Shown: positions 10,459 to 22,355 of the stretch, one piece after another
How positions within the stretch are numbered: position 1 is the stretch's first letter
Layout of the letters: every line of letters begins with the position of its first letter
Assembly: GCF_030253575.1 (NCBI RefSeq)
Contig: NC_080568.1
Coordinates: forward strand, 33,197,001 to 33,261,000
Direction of reading: 5' to 3'
Length of the DNA stretch: 64,000 bases
DNA from: Rhododendron vialii
Lineage: Eukaryota; Streptophyta; Magnoliopsida; Ericales; Ericaceae
The notes under the pieces: generated by a model
What the model was told of the DNA's origin: nothing
What the model saw: only the letters and a program-made list of their open reading frames with translations
Database searches by the model: none
Made by a program: the position numbers and the translations under genes

Positions 10459-13317
10459 CTAGTTCTTTACGGTTGTGACCTGCCTCAGAAGCATCTGCAC
10501 CACATCTTGAGAAATTCTTCCAGCCTCCTTCTTCAGGTGATGGATCTTTCCCTCTGTTTCTATCTCAAGACGCTTCACATTAGCACCTGAGTCTCCACTA
10601 CTCTGTTTCATTACATGAAAAGTGTCAACCCTTCACCAGACACAGTGGCGGAGCTAGGATTAAGAATCCCAGGGGCCGAGTCATAACGGAAAAATTTTAA
10701 CGTCAAAAATCTCTCTATTCCTTACTCAACAAAGAAGTAAAAAAAAGCAACTACCACTATACTTGCATTCCATAGTCAAAGGATAAGCCAAAATACATTT
10801 TTCAAGATTGATTATCCATAAAAATAGAACAAAAGTTGTGAAGAATCTATCAAAGTGGAATCGATGTGTTTTCAAATCTCGAAAATCATTTAAGATTGAT
10901 TGACTCTAAACTAAATTACATCGCAATTTCCCTTTCGATTTATACAATCACTTGTTTGCTGAAATCGAACATTCAAGCCGATTCAATCGAGCAATATCAA
11001 GCCAATTCAATCAAAGAACAACACGAAAAGCAACAGGAGTTGCCAAGTTCGTAAGTCATCAAAAATGATGGAAGGAGAAGGAAGGGCTTTGTTTTATTTG
11101 CTCAAGAGTAGAAGGTAAATTTTGTTTTGTTTTTTTTTGAAGTTGGGGGGGGGGGGGGGGGGGGGGGTGGGGGGCCCTTCATCAGACAAACAATACTTGA
11201 GATCCGGGAAAACTCACAAAAGTTGGCAATATTCTCTTGAATAGTTCTGAGGTGTGACAAAGCTTATTCATCAAAATGAGATACATACAAGTTTAGGAAA
11301 TTGTGGAATAAAGAGATCTATCAGAAAAGTCAGTATTTGATTTTATCAGGGACACTTCTGTGAGCAACAGTTCCAATAGGGAGTTGGAACCCACTGAATT
11401 CGAGTAATACAGTTGGCAGAGTCTAAATTCAAACTTGCCAACAAATTCAACATGAGATGCTCAATGTTCTAAAAATTGCTAGGCACTAGTCGGGCAGAAG
11501 AAGGGCGCCTAGCGTAAAGGGCGACTAGTCTCCGCCTAGAGATTAATCGGTTTTTCCATCCAAGTTTGAGTGAGAAATGACATAAGACTACAAACAAATG
11601 AATTAAGACCAACACTTAACTATGTATTTCGTAATGTATTATGTATATATTTAGTTAGCTGATTTAGGGCCTTAAAACATCATTTAACACCCTGTACCTT
11701 CCCTATTACACATTTACCCCAAAATACTTCTAAAAATTATGAAAAACACCCCACCAATTAATCGCCGCCCAGGTGATTAATTGGTGACTAATTGCCGAGT
11801 AACGAAAAATGTCTAATTGCTGCCTGGACCCTAAAATCAAGCCATTAGGGGTCCGGGCCTAGGCAGGCCGATAATTGCCGGCTAATGAAAAATGCCTAAT
11901 TACTGTCTAGACCCTAAAATAAAGCCGTTAGGGGTCCGCATAGGCACCGCCTAGGTAGGCCAACTTTTAGAACACTGGAAATGCTATTGCATGATGGGAT
12001 TAACTGTACAGTTCGTCTTTTTTTCATGAGTTTTACCTCTGAAACCTTTCTTTGAAACTGAGTGTCCATTTGAGCACGGAACTCAGCAATCTCCTTTGCG
12101 GCCTCCTCTTTGGCCTGCTTTAGCCGAGCCATTTTTGCTGAAAACAGAGACCAAAACAGGCAAATTAGAGTCTCGGACACTCTAGGATTAAATAACTTCA
12201 ACCAGAGAGCAAGACACAGAATTAGTTTTCGATTTTCATCTAACGAAGTTAGGTCAAGAACTTCAGTTTCATTAACTCAATACGTAAAGCTCCCTTTACC
12301 ATACATATGTTCATCATTACGTCTGCGATAACAAGTCTTCAAGGGTGAATGTACCATAAGCCATACAAGGAATATACATATCCATGATTCCACATACATC
12401 TGCTGACATAATGCTATGCAGCCACCTTTCGTACAATTCACATGATCCTCAATTCAAAAACCAAGTGAAAGGCATCATCGAAATTAGAGAGAGAACGTTA
12501 TTAAAATGTTAAAAGCACAGTCTGTGCAGTACACATACATATTGAACGACAAGAAGACAAGCCAAAAGCAACCCCCCTACTCCCCAATTCAAAGCCTGTA
12601 CAGTATCCACAGCTAGATATAGAATTTTGGAAAGTTGAACCGAGTGTTAATGATCAGCGAATTTGCCTCACAGGTGAACCATGATGTCATCATCTTTGGA
12701 GGTACCATAGGGGTGCTACAGATTATAAGTTATAATATAGGACCAAATGACAACAAACCCCAAGACTCCTAAGTCTTGCCGACTCATTTCCCAATAGTTG
12801 CAAAATAGGTAAATATAAGTTTTATGCAATGCACAAGGCTCCCACTTGAAGTAGGGTCTAGGAGATGTGTTAGGTAACCTCAATCTACCTATACCAGGAG
12901 CCATCGCTCCTTTCTGTCTTGTTCAATTCATGAACAGATAGATAGGCGTCAAAACATACTTTCTTACATACGCCCACCCAGACCACCTCATTTCCTATTT
13001 CATTATTGCCATCTGGTGGTACCTGTTTAAGAAAGACAAGGAAAACCTCAACAAAAAAGCAAACCACAAGGACTAGGCAGCCATCATCCACAACCTACAA
13101 TCAAATCGAACTAACAAAGGGCAAGCACTAAGCAGTATAACATGATTTATCAAAACCCCAGGGATCCTAAATACAAAAATCTGAAGAAATGTCAAGAAAT
13201 TCAGAACTCAGACCAGCACAAGTAATTACCAGCTCTTGCAGCATTGACAATGCGTTGAGCTTCTTGCTCGGCAGCTAACAACAGCTGAATTCCATTCTGG
13301 CCCCTGTTGGATTCCAT
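10459..13317 (-). CDS. VHA-G: V-type proton ATPase subunit G
   Basis: Three coding exons in transcription order: 13317-13230, 12137-12037 and 10602-10459 (88+101+144 nt), giving 110 residues, the normal plant length. The protein starts [20 protein letters not shown] and ends [14 protein letters not shown]. It is charged and alpha-helical, with the segment [18 protein letters not shown] in exon 2. Subunit G pairs with subunit E to form the peripheral stalk of the vacuolar/endomembrane H+-ATPase. A 5' UTR intron is inferred: a donor at 14424/14425 (ggacag|gtacgc) and an acceptor just upstream of the ATG (tttttcag|caagt). A (CT)n tract lies at the start of that intron. Two transposon insertions occupy the last intron. 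Assignment is firm. Confidence 0.95.
10643..11174. mobile_element. insertion in VHA-G intron with long target duplication and poly-G end
   Basis: CCCTTCACCAGACA at 10629-10642 recurs as CCCTTCATCAGACA at 11175-11188 (13 of 14 match). The insert begins cagtggcggagctagg, like a common plant repeat. It ends in 23 G (11145-11167), then T and six G. There are no terminal inverted repeats. The long duplication would fit target-primed insertion, but no A-tail is seen; the class is uncertain. Confidence 0.6.
11462..11977. mobile_element. hAT MITE in VHA-G intron
   Basis: Ends caatgttctaaaaattgc and caacttttagaacactg are inverted repeats. Flanks gagatgct (11454-11461) and gaaatgct (11978-11985) are an 8-bp target duplication with one mismatch. 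Inside, a block of about 95 bp (taatgaaaaatgcctaatt ... ccgttaggggtcc) is tandemly duplicated. Confidence 0.8.
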
Positions 13318-13604
13318 ACTTGCTGAAAAATACCAAGCAGCTACACTGAAATTTAAGATGCAATTGATGGAATCAAAATGATGTCTGGGAAAGAGTAAGC
13401 AAGATGCTTTCTGCATCAACATAATCATGAGAGTTACTCTATAATAGGAGGATAACAAGCTTCACTGACATCAAAAGCACTTCAGAATGAAAAGATGACA
13501 TACCAGTTCGTAGTTTTGCAGGATTCTAACGATTTAAGATACATGAGAACGCAGGTGATTTAAGATACATGAGAATGCAAGTGGCTGACAGAGCTCAATG
13601 GAAA

Positions 13605-13680
13605 AACAGGATTCATGTAGCCGACCCCAATTAATTGGGACACAAGGCTTGGTTTGGTACTTTGGTTTGGTTTGAGAATA
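13605..13680 (+). repeat. RTE/SINE-type 3' tail
   Basis: Contains tgtagccgaccccaatta followed by gggacacaaggcttggttt. This is the conserved 3' end of plant RTE LINEs and the SINEs that borrow it. A second copy lies at 58738-58815. It is in the 5' UTR intron of VHA-G. Confidence 0.6.
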
Positions 13681-14371
13681 CAGGTGGCTAACTGTTTCGA
13701 TAACCAACTGGGTTATCTCAGATGGCCAACCTTGTATACTTCCAAATGAGAGGTTAGTGGGGCCAATCCTTTGCAAAAGCAAAGATTGATTATTTCTTCC
13801 TCGAATGAGGGTTCTTGGTTTACTAATTTGTCCCCTTAATAGGGCTATAAGTTGGGCTTAGTATGATTGTGGACTTATATGTCGAGTTTGATGTAATTCA
13901 AATCCTTATAGTCTCCTACCACCGCTTTAATCAACTTTTTGGAGGAATATGTTCCACAATGTCTATCTGCCAATAAAGTTAGATTTTTTTTAAACATAAT
14001 AAAGTTGGATCAGTGATGGAATTTAGATATTCTAATGCCCCCACCCCATTATCTGAAATATGGGTTCAACTTCTCATAGCCACACATCTAAATAGGAAAC
14101 CTCAGTTTCAGTCTTTCAGCAGGGCCGGCCCTGGGCAGAAGCCTAGGAAGCCACTGCTCCAGGCCCCCTGAAAGAAAATGCCAAAAGGAAGGGCCCCTGA
14201 ATGTATAATACACTCCTGCATCTGCATCTGCGTTATATCTATTCATCACTGGTGTGGGGATCGTACATCCACGGACGTTAAATTGCCGATGTGCGTGCGT
14301 TCAAGCATCTAAATTGCCCATTAAAAAACACCAAACAGAGAGATACACGAAGAGATATAGAGGGAGACGAA

Positions 14372-14375
<4 letters not shown>

Positions 14376-14418
<43 letters not shown>
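14376..14418. repeat. (GA)n microsatellite next to VHA-G intron 1 donor
   Basis: 43 bp of perfect GA. On the - strand it reads (CT)n and begins about 6 nt after the inferred 5' splice site of the VHA-G 5' UTR intron (gtacgcctctct). Confidence 0.9.
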
Positions 14419-14421
<3 letters not shown>

Positions 14422-14424
14422 TAC

Positions 14425-14540
14425 CTGTCCGATTGGCGATTTGAGCGGATCCTTACAGATTACAGAGAAAATCCCTTTGATTTGCGTTGAAATTGGATAT
14501 ACATTCCGCGACAATTACATTCGAAAACCCTAGAACTTGA
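14425..14540 (-). other. VHA-G: inferred 5' UTR exon of VHA-G
   Basis: The - strand reads cgccaatcggacag|gtacgc, a good donor, with the matching acceptor just upstream of the ATG at 13317. The upper boundary (transcription start near 14540, by a ctagggttttcg motif) is a guess. Confidence 0.5.
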
Positions 14541-16304
14541 TCTGTGTCACATATTACTACCCTTAATTATACTTTTTTCAGTTTAATACGACTTCTAATT
14601 TAATAACAATGTCATTCTCAGTTTCTATCTCTCTTTCAACTTTTACCACACCATAACATAACCAAACTATGTTTACTAAAGACAAAATTTAAATCTTACA
14701 TTAACTTTTCATGTACACAATATATATGACATCAAAACTGAATTAAATTCTGACTATGCAATACAGGAAAACTCTACTTTCGAACAATATACATCATGTA
14801 TGAGGAAAAAAATAATACGAGTGATTAAAAATGGTTAGAATTTGAGTGCAGGTTATAGGCTAATCGCTTGTATCAGTTTTTATACCGTGAATAGCAATTA
14901 TGAAGGTTGAATGATGGAGGCCAACATTGATAAATACAAAGACAATAGATAGATGCTATCGAGATTAATTGATGTGCACTCACTTACAAGGACTTTCATA
15001 GCAATGCGACAATTTGTGAAGGTAACATGCAAAAAAACTGACAAAAAATGAAGTACAGATCAAGACCTATATCAATAAGATCAAGAAATACACACTGAAA
15101 ATGAAATCAATAGTGTGCAAATAGTTTAGAGAAGACCTTCAATATTTTGAACCAATAAAAGGTCAATTTGATGGCTATGGACTATGCTGGAAGTGGATGG
15201 GATTGCGTTGTGTTTTGAATTTTTTGCAGTAGATCGTAAGAGGGACAATACAAATAGAGAAAATTGGTCAAAACTTGCATTCACTAATCATTTCTTTAAG
15301 TACAAATTAGAAACATTAGGCTCACTTAACTAATTGTGCACACACCCATGCATTGGTACTACTATTTACAATACTTTATTTTGTCTTTTCATTTTTTTTC
15401 CATAAAAAAAACAAGCAAGGGAAGAATAATTTTTTCACAGTAATTTTCTTTTCCTTTTCTTTCTTTTCTATAGTTTCAAGTCTACGGGAACAGGTTTGTA
15501 GTTCAGGGTTATGAATAGGCTATGTACCCCTCGACTAACATACTAATACCTCGTTGATCTTGCTGATGTATAAATTATGGAAAAAAACAAAAACAATAAA
15601 ATAACGGGTTTTTCGAACAGCGGTTTAGATTGCAAGAATAAAGACAATGAGAGATTTTCGATACAAGCGATTCGAACCGGGTGTGACGGCACGAGGGCGA
15701 CGTAGTCATTGAGGACGATGTGTCACGCCATGCGACGGATTTCAATGTTCGACGGTTCTACAATCGGAATTCTGCTATGTGATTCCGTGCAGTTGGATTC
15801 GGTAATTGATTTGTGGATCCGCTCTGTGAGTTACCACCTCACTTGATCATATCTGGGTTTTGATTTGAATTTGGATTCGGGGCGAGTAATTAACTGTTCT
15901 AAAGAGATGATAGAGCCGTTGAATCATACTGTATCGATCATTAGAAGGTAATCGTGTTTCTTCATGTTAAGAAGATGAGTTTAATTATTAAGAAGATGAG
16001 TTTGTTTGAATTGTTTGCGAGTTTTGTTCTTTATTTTGTGACTGATAATTGTGTGTTTCACACGATTGGTTCCAATTTTGATTTGACTAACTGACTCTGC
16101 TCAAAGGGGGGGTTCTTGTATTGCAATTGGCATGGTGGAAACTGGAAACTAGGTTTCTAAGTTTTGCTTATTGTGTTCTCGTGGCTTGGTTTGATATTCC
16201 ATTGTCATAGGTAAACATCTGTTTGATCTGGGGGACGAACTAAAGTGCGTTCGGCTATGTTTAATTGTGTTATGCGACAGAAAACAATTGGTTCGACTGT
16301 AAGG
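14541..16304. other. AT-rich spacer
   Basis: No gene or bounded repeat was recognised. A less AT-rich part at about 15600-15960 has no sustained frame. Confidence 0.4.
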
Positions 16305-16450
16305 GCGTCTAGGCCAGTTTATGCGCACTTCTACTAATCCACTCCCCAGTCCGGTCAAAGGCAGGCCATCCACGCCTGGACTAGAGAATTGACAAGAAAT
16401 TACTTTCTTGCGGTTTGACCTCAAGAATCGAACCCTAACCCCAAGAAAGA
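16305..16450 (-). mobile_element. tRNA-derived SINE copy
   Basis: On the - strand it has a B-box-like ggttcgattcttgaggtc and ends agtgcgcataaactggccta. The sequence aggccagNttaNgcNcac recurs, diverged, at 21737-21835, 27428-27530 and 59165-59240, so this is a dispersed family in the window. Boundaries are approximate. Confidence 0.55.
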
Positions 16451-16479
16451 ACATAATTGATCAACCACCAACGATGAAG

Positions 16480-16738
16480 AAACGAAACAAGCATAGAAAA
16501 CCTGATGATAATAGAATGGTTTGCTTAGAATGGCATATTTCTCTTTGGGTGTTTGCTCGCCTTGATCAGATAGGTCTTAGCTGGTTGTGGCTATTTTTGG
16601 TTTTTGCCTTGTTTGGTTGTTTCAGTTGTTGTTCTAGCTTGAAGGCTCTGTGCCTCTGTTTTTGCTTCGAGGACTTTTTCTATTTGCACACAATTGTGGT
16701 TTCGTTAATAAAATTTAACTTGCCCAAAAAAAATAAAA
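16480..16738 (+). mobile_element. possible 5'-truncated LINE tail
   Basis: A T-rich stretch with gttgttctagcttgaagg, then ttaataaaatttaac and an A-rich end at about 16725-16738, as in plant L1 3' ends. No reverse transcriptase motif is visible, so the call rests on texture only. Confidence 0.35.
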
Positions 16739-16869
16739 ACTTGAGAATACAAGATATTCGTGGTTCGACAAACTAGGCGGTGTGCCTACATACACGGAGA
16801 AGGGCAGAGAAATCCACTGTTGCGTAACAAGGACTACAAAGCTTTATTAGTGTCACCCCTCTAAACTCT

Positions 16870-17264
16870 GAGTACTGCTATATACACCGACCATTTTGGA
16901 CCGAAACCGTACCGACGGCCGCGCGCGGCCGTCTCCGGCCACCGGACGGCCGATCCGAGCCGTCCAAAAATTTTAAAAAAAAAAACCGAGGGGCCCAACG
17001 CGGGAATCAACGTCATCCGATGTGTGTAGGGTGCTTGATCTAAACACCCTATTTTTCGTGTATACATATATACACGAAAAATAGGGTGTTTAGATCAAGC
17101 ACCCTACACACATCGGATGACGTTGATTCCCGCGTTGGGCCCCTCGGTTTTTTTTTTTAAAATTTTTGGACGGCTCGGATCGGCCGTCCAGTGGCCGGAG
17201 ACGGCCGCGCGCGGCCGTCGGTACGGTTTCGGTCCAAAAATGGTCGGTACACATAGGATTTTCG
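16870..17264. mobile_element. foldback element, near-perfect 395-bp palindrome
   Basis: Two arms of about 185 bp meet at cgtgtatacatatatacacg (about 17070). The arms are almost identical and include the GC-rich block cggccgcgcgcggccg. The 9-mer CTAAACTCT flanks it at 16861-16869 and 17265-17273, which fits a Mutator-type insertion. No coding sequence. Confidence 0.8.
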
Positions 17265-17273
17265 CTAAACTCT

Positions 17274-18589
17274 ATTGATCCCTCTTTGTTTCTGTTCTCT
17301 CTCTCACCACGCCCTTACTCAAAAACACAATCATCTCTCTCCAAAACTCTGGGCTCTCGACCTAAAGTCCTCGAGCTCTCTGCCTCCGTAAGAGGCCTCT
17401 TCAGTAACTTTGAGATAACTTGTAAATACAAGACATCTCACAACACATGAACAGATTTAAATGTATAGATCCTGTGTTGGTAAGGGTATGTTCTAGTTGG
17501 ACTTTCACCTTGCAAGCATATTAATCTACGAACCGTATTTTTCTTTGCTAAGAACTTAATTGTATGCACTCTAGATGTACATGCACCTACCTTGGAAGCA
17601 TATTTGCCTAATTTAATGGTATCCGTTCTAGTTAGACCCACCCTAGAAGCTTATTCAACAATTCAAGTTTAAGTATGCATTAAGATCTCGTAGACTCGTA
17701 CTAAGCATGAAATGGTAAATATTACACAAAAACTTTCGTAAACACAATTTGACCTAGGAATAAAAGAAGAAGAAATGCTTTAAGAAATATGAATGTGGTC
17801 GGTGTCATTGAATTGAAATAAGGGTAAGATGAATCCAACACGTACCTCCTGCAGCTTATACCTGTACGGAGGCCATGTAACATGAATTAAGTGGGCAAAG
17901 AACATATTTTATTTGCAGATCTTCAAAATGAACTCCTGAGAAACATGTTCAGATTTGTGACTTTCCCTTGTTCCCTCTTTTATGTCAGATAAGCTGTCAA
18001 GGAGGTTTTCCCTTGCTTGCTTAGAATGAAACCCTTTTTAGTATGATGCTGTTTCTATTCTTAACTGTGCCATTAGCGAGACCAAAAAATTCACGCATGC
18101 TCTTTCATGTTTCTTTTGCTTGATGGTAGCTTATCAAGGACAGAAGTCCTTGAGTTCATGCATTAACTTCTTGTTTTCATTTTGTTTTGTGTTGGATTTG
18201 ACGTTGCTGCTTAAATGAATAAGGTGATATCTCTGTGTGCAGGTGTGAATCACCATCAATGAGGGCCAAAGTGGCAAAAGTTTCTTGAGAGAAAAAATAC
18301 CACGTACTGCCGGTGAGCCTCGGATCAAGGTCAAGTCAGCACCCGATGGCGGTCTATTTTCTTCTGCTTTTTTGTGTGTGTGGGGTAAAATAGAAGAAAA
18401 CAAGTAAGAAGAGGTTGGAACTAACAAGAGGCAACATCCGCGGCAAGTAGCTTTGATACCTCGGCCGTGTTGGGCCACTTTGACAAAAATCAAAGAGGTG
18501 AGAAAAATGTGAAACAACCTGTGATGCCGTAGGGAAGGAGAAATTGGGTAATATTTGAAGGATGTAGGATGTAATTTATATCCTTTTTA
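17274..18589. other. gene-free spacer
   Basis: No gene recognised; the longest frames have no domain signal. Confidence 0.4.
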
Positions 18590-18725
18590 CTTTTCGTGAC
18601 CCAACCGAATTCTCTTGACGTGCGTTCTGTCAAGGCAGTTGCAAAACGCCAGGTTTAGGATTCGAACCTTCGACCATGTGGTCATGAGCCTACACGCTCT
18701 GCCCGACTGAGCTAGTATTTTATAG
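18590..18725 (-). mobile_element. tRNA-Met-like SINE or tRNA relic
   Basis: On the - strand it reads ctagctcagtcgggcagagc (A box and D arm), an anticodon region with CAT, then aaggttcgaatcc (B box/T arm). The acceptor stem does not pair and the anticodon stem has an extra base, so it is not a working tRNA. About 65 bp of unrelated sequence follows, as in a SINE. No target duplication was confirmed. Confidence 0.6.
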
Positions 18726-18788
18726 ACCACGTGCTATTTTTGTTGTTTGTCTTCATTTTCTTTTTTTGTTTTTGTTTTTTGTTTTTGA

Positions 18789-18996
18789 AGGTAATTGATT
18801 TTGGCACTCTACATTTAGCTATTAACACTTTACTTTTTGTCTTTATCTCATGTGACATTACCAAATTACCCTTTATTTTGTTAGTATTCATCCACTTTCT
18901 TATACATAGAAGGGTATTGTTGATAATTTCAAATATGAAAAAGACAAAAAGTGGAGTGCCAATGGCTTAAAGTGGGATGCGAAAATCAATTTTTGA
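18789..18996. mobile_element. MITE related to 8135-8258
   Basis: Ends ggtaattgattttggcact and gatgcgaaaatcaattttt are inverted. Interior ggcactctacattt pairs with gtggagtgcc. It lies near the 3' side of the COX19-like gene. Confidence 0.65.
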
Positions 18997-19885
18997 ATTG
19001 CATCTTTGTCTATTTGGCTTCTTTCAAAATACATTTCCTTTTTTGGGAAAAAAAATTTGTTTACTTTTTGGGCATTGGTAATTTGGTTGGATGGCAGTTT
19101 AAGGCCATTTTAAAAAAGTGGAGGCATAACAAATTTCAAGTCCGATTACAAATGATCATGAAACAGTTTAAAAGGGTGATGGACACATTTATTCTTGCAG
19201 TTCTGCTATGCACTCTCCCATCGGGTGGAATATGAAAAGAAAAGGTTTAACATTTTTCGTCTGAATTGCAAGCGGATCCTCCCTCCAGGTCAAGCGGGTC
19301 AAGGCTACCCCGCTTGACGTCATCGCATCCGTTTAACCATTGAGAGACTCCTCGATGATGTCATCAAGGGGCACAGACCCCTTAAATTCATTGGTCAGCA
19401 GAAAGGGCTCATTTGGTTACCTATCTTATTAGCTTGAATGGTTTGTCTCAGATTAAATAAATAAGTTGGGTTACCAACACCGTAAATAAACAAGTCCGAT
19501 AGTTTGTCATAACAAGTAAATAAGCTGGGTTGCCATCATTCACAACATAAGCAGCTAAACTATAGATGACCAGACGACCCTAAATAAGCAAATACTCCAA
19601 CGAAGGCTACGAGCACTTCGTAAGAGAGCAAATGGAAAAAAGTACCAAAAGAAAAAATGAAGCATTTCATGGCTTCTGTACTTTCAAACTTGAAGTGCAA
19701 CTTGAGTCCTACACTAGGGCTTGTTAAGTTCGGCATTACATGTAAAAAGGGAGCCGAACAAAATTCCAGAACATTTTTTTTTTTGATCCGTAAATCCGGA
19801 ACAATTCAGTCCAACAAAATAGCTCTTCAAATTTTCACAGCCACATTTTCCAAGGTAACAAAACCTGGCAAAGAAATTGTTCATG

Positions 19886-22301
19886 TCAGTTACTAATCAT
19901 GCCTTCTTTTTTCTCTTCTGAAGCTTCAACGTCGCCTTCCCTTCCGAATCCAAGTTCTGACATGTCTTGCTTTGCCATCAAGTTCCTGAAGAAAGCCAAA
20001 TAAAAACTGTTAGAATAGCCTCCAAACACCTCTACCAGTTAATAGGTGTCCACCACAGGAATGTTACTTACTAATGACAAGCATGACCATATTATTCAGA
20101 TATACTTGATTACATAGTTTTGCTTCTAGCAAATAAGACGAGGCCTAAACGGTTGACGAAAGTATACTAAAGGGTCCTCTATGCACAGACCCCACCATAC
20201 AAAAAACTTTCGTCCAAGTGAAAGAGGTTGACTGCTTCCATCATACAGGGACTTCAAGGAAGAGATTCCTACAAATGTCACCACAGCACAAAATTCGAAG
20301 AAATTTGATTACCAGATCTTTCATGGATGATAGAACCAAGCTTATAGAAGTGAATCCTAATATCGCAGAATGTCATAGCCAAATCAACATCTTATATGCG
20401 AAACAGCAGTTACAAACACAGCCACCCTTAAAATAGTCAGACCGCAAACATTCACAGCAATTTCAAGATTTCAAACATGAAACAGAATTTGTCTTGTAGA
20501 GTTCTACACCTAACTATATAAGTTCCACCAAACAAGAACCTTCCTTCAGCTCTACAAGATGCTATGCCAACAAAAGCGACTTTCTCGTTCCCCTAAAGAA
20601 TCATCACCATTGTGGGATGCATATATATGAACATAAATATGGAAGTAGTAGCAATGACTGTATGTCCATCAAGGCATGAATACGAAAGTCCTGATATATT
20701 TCAATATTATATGCTAATGTATACGACCACAATATTTTTGAGCACAAAGATAGTGGTTTTATGCATGGGTTGATGCCTCAAAAGTTTCATCGAGCCTCAA
20801 TTTGACATCATTAAAGGAAGAAATGAAAAGAACGGAAAGTCGGAAACAAAAATGAGTTAGGAACATCAATGTAATTAAGTGGTTCTGAATTCGACCACTT
20901 AAGTTGACAATATTGTGGAGAAAATGTGCTAAGTTCCAGTTTCCAAAGTTTAACTTCACCTATTGGCTACAATACATATGGACTATGGAGAAGATTTCAT
21001 GCCAGCCCTTCCAACTAATCACAGTATTATCTTGCGATTAGCTCTAAAAGACAACAATTATTTATAGCCCAACATAGAGCTAAGCTTATGAGTTTAACAA
21101 ATTCAGAAGCTGACTCTAAAGAAGACTGTTATTACCTACTTAGAAACACGTCATTCGCAGAGGAAATAGCCAAAGAAATAAGAAAGCAACAAAACTCACT
21201 AACTTTTCCATACGACATTCAAGGTACTTTTTGGAGAAGTTCCTGCACTTATCAGATTTATGACCAGCGGATTTCAGACAACTGATGTATTCTTTCTTCT
21301 CCTGAAACAAAATCAATGCAAAAATAAGCAATCACACAAGTTGACATCAAACTCAATAAAGACATCACCAGAAATTTAACAAATTAGCAAGTAGTGATAT
21401 TACCAGGTCACAGAGATGCATGTGATCTAAAGGGAAGACTCCTTTTTCTGGTGGTACTGGTCTCGCTCCCCTATTCCCACCAAATGCTCCACCTGGAAAT
21501 ATTTCAAAGTTTATTCCAAAAATATGACAGAAAAAAAGTGCATAGCATTTTTTTTAATTCCTACAACAAAGTGAATCCGCTTCTTCTTCCAAGTTTAGCA
21601 ACCATGATCATAGACAGTATGATAAAATTATAAAGTAAAACTAATTTCCACTTCCCATTAAGAGCTATCTGCGTAAAAGCCATATTTTCATGCATAGCCA
21701 TCAGTAAAACAATATTACTCCTATTTTTTTGATAACTCGTGTCTAGGCCAGCTTACGCACACCTCAACTAATCCTTAGAAAGAATCAATCCCACCGTCAA
21801 CTGGGGGATCCATCAGTAACGATGCAAAGTACAAAGAAACGGAATTCTAGAATTTATGGTCAAAATTTGGGTTCCCAATTATAAAGAATCAGTTTTTGAG
21901 CCAATAAGGACTCAAATTCCCAAGTTTGGCTTTGAAATTTGGGCTCTCAATTTGACAAAATCAGTTCTGAAATTCCACAAATTTTCAAGTTTTAAATAAA
22001 CAATTATGCTCTTAATTGTTTATACAAGTTACTTTGACGCAGAATACCATAAAGATCCCAAAAGAACATGAAAAAAGACGTAAAAACACAAATATTGATC
22101 CGCCCGAGCATGGGAATGGGATCTATAGGTTGATTTCACTTCTTGAGGATATTTGTACATAAATTTATTAGTTTCAATCATAAGCTAGCATTAATAGCGT
22201 TCTTGGAAGGATAACAAAAAACCCTAAATCCCTAATTATTACTAGGCACTAACAAATCGAAATTGAATGATGTAAGCAGCAAACTTAACACACACACGCA
22301 C

Positions 22302-22342
<41 letters not shown>

Positions 22343-22355
22343 CACCAGCACTCAT
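19886..22355 (-). CDS. COX19: COX19-like twin CX9C protein
   Basis: Four exons in order: 22355-22346 (10 nt), 21492-21404, 21301-21204 and 19985-19886, giving 98 residues. The protein begins MSAGGAFGGNRGARPVPPEK and has two CX9C motifs: CDLEKKEYISC (residues 31-41) and CRNFSKKYLEC. It ends with the ECRMEKNLMAKQDMSELGFG block typical of COX19. It is an intermembrane-space copper-related assembly factor for cytochrome c oxidase, with two disulfides formed by the Mia40 pathway. The first coding exon is only ATGAGTGCTG; the frame and family N-terminus require it. A (CT)n tract lies 8 nt into intron 1. All splice sites are GT-AG. Confidence 0.95.
21737..21835 (-). mobile_element. SINE fragment (same family as 16305-16450)
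   Basis: Reads gtgtctaggccagcttacgc then acacctcaactaatcc, a characteristic plant SINE end. It lies in COX19 intron 1. Confidence 0.5.
22306..22338. repeat. (GA)n microsatellite at COX19 intron 1 donor
   Basis: 33 bp of GA; as (CT)n on the sense strand it begins after gtgaaaat, the first 8 nt of intron 1. Confidence 0.9.

Noticed and set aside
16408-16776. 122-residue open frame on the + strand
   Set aside because: Covers a SINE end and a LINE-like tail; hydrophobic run comes from T-rich sequence.
18640-18720. tRNA-Met gene
   Set aside because: A and B boxes and a CAT anticodon are present, but the acceptor stem does not pair and the anticodon stem has an extra base.
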